Shown here piece after piece: positions 44,561 through 44,604 of a stretch of 44,604 bases of DNA (positions are counted from its first letter, which is position 1; every line of letters begins with the position of its first letter). This stretch comes from an uncultured Bacillota bacterium (lineage in GTDB: Bacteria; Bacillota; Clostridia; Christensenellales; Borkfalkiaceae). Where the stretch lies: positions 1 to 44,604 of the forward strand of contig CASEFE010000065.1 in the NCBI GenBank assembly GCA_949287105.1, in the 5' to 3' direction. A program made the position numbers and the translations under genes. The notes beneath the pieces are model-generated. The model worked only from the letters and a program-made list of their open reading frames with translations. It was not told the origin of the DNA and ran no database searches.

Positions 44561-44604
44561 TGTGAAGTGAACCCCAAAGTTTGGACAAAAAATATAATTA
44601 AAAT
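44561..44604 (+). mobile_element. Left end of an IS3-family (IS150-like) insertion sequence, truncated by window edge
   Basis: From 44561 the sequence TGTGAAGTGAACCCCAAAGT, continuing TTGGAC, closely resembles the terminal inverted repeats of IS150-group IS3 elements in Firmicutes (TG...CCCCAAAGTTTGGAC). The A/T-rich 44587-44604 would be the leader of orfA. The transposase itself is outside the window. The stretch 44465-44560 holds no gene I can support. Confidence 0.6.

Noticed and set aside
1-44604. High frequency of GATC as a possible methylation or mismatch-repair signal
   Set aside because: Most cases come from the Ile codon ATC following codons ending in G. A sample from pyrG showed only a modest bias, and no Dam-like gene with a known GATC target can be assigned here.

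Overview
The window looks like a low-to-moderate GC Gram-positive chromosome, most likely Bacillota/Clostridia from a gut or other fibre-degrading community. The evidence is AGGAGG-type ribosome sites, sigma-A-like promoters with 17-bp spacers, lipobox lipoproteins, a type III glutamine synthetase, a split GOGAT, DapL, and a CUT1 sugar ABC system without its own ATPase. A lineage such as Christensenellales would fit, but that is only an inference. No rRNA, tRNA or CRISPR array was recognised.

Region 1 (1-15.3 kb) is a nitrogen-assimilation block. A GH43-like gene leaves the window at the left edge on the minus strand. Facing right is an operon of glnN (type III glutamine synthetase) and an ammonium-transporter/PII fusion. 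It is preceded by a perfect consensus promoter and a leader in which an ANTAR-type hexaloop hairpin competes with an intrinsic terminator. After a terminator and a new promoter comes a ten-gene, about 10.7-kb operon: three separate GOGAT subunits (amidotransferase, ferredoxin-FMN synthase, GXGXG domain), an ANTAR RNA-binding regulator, dapF, purF, pyrG, dapL and asnB. The operon makes glutamate and spends glutamine and glutamate on purines, CTP, asparagine and diaminopimelate. The ANTAR protein is the obvious candidate to act on the glnN leader.

Region 2 (15.3-17.7 kb) is a type II restriction-modification pair with its own promoter, closed by a strong bidirectional terminator.

Region 3 (17.7-37.5 kb) is a Gram-positive polysaccharide-utilisation locus. 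A minus-strand GH20-like hexosaminidase diverges from an AraC regulator. Downstream is a 16-kb operon: a large lipoprotein with Ig-like and repeated carbohydrate-binding-like modules, a cytoplasmic TIM-barrel-like protein, a sugar-binding lipoprotein, two permeases, a membrane-anchored Ig-like protein, a 1176-aa secreted multidomain protein, a DUF4838-type lipoprotein and a GH3 enzyme. Direct repeats 21 bp apart next to a -35-less promoter look like AraC half-sites.

Region 4 (37.5-44.6 kb) continues the glycan theme: a fused GH78 rhamnosidase-like/esterase protein, a DUF3863-like protein and two beta-propeller proteins related to sialidases. The window ends in what looks like the left end of an IS3-family insertion sequence. 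The degradative enzymes between 17.7 and 44.5 kb lack signal peptides, while the binding proteins are exported. This suggests a strategy of capturing and importing oligosaccharides and then breaking them down inside the cell.
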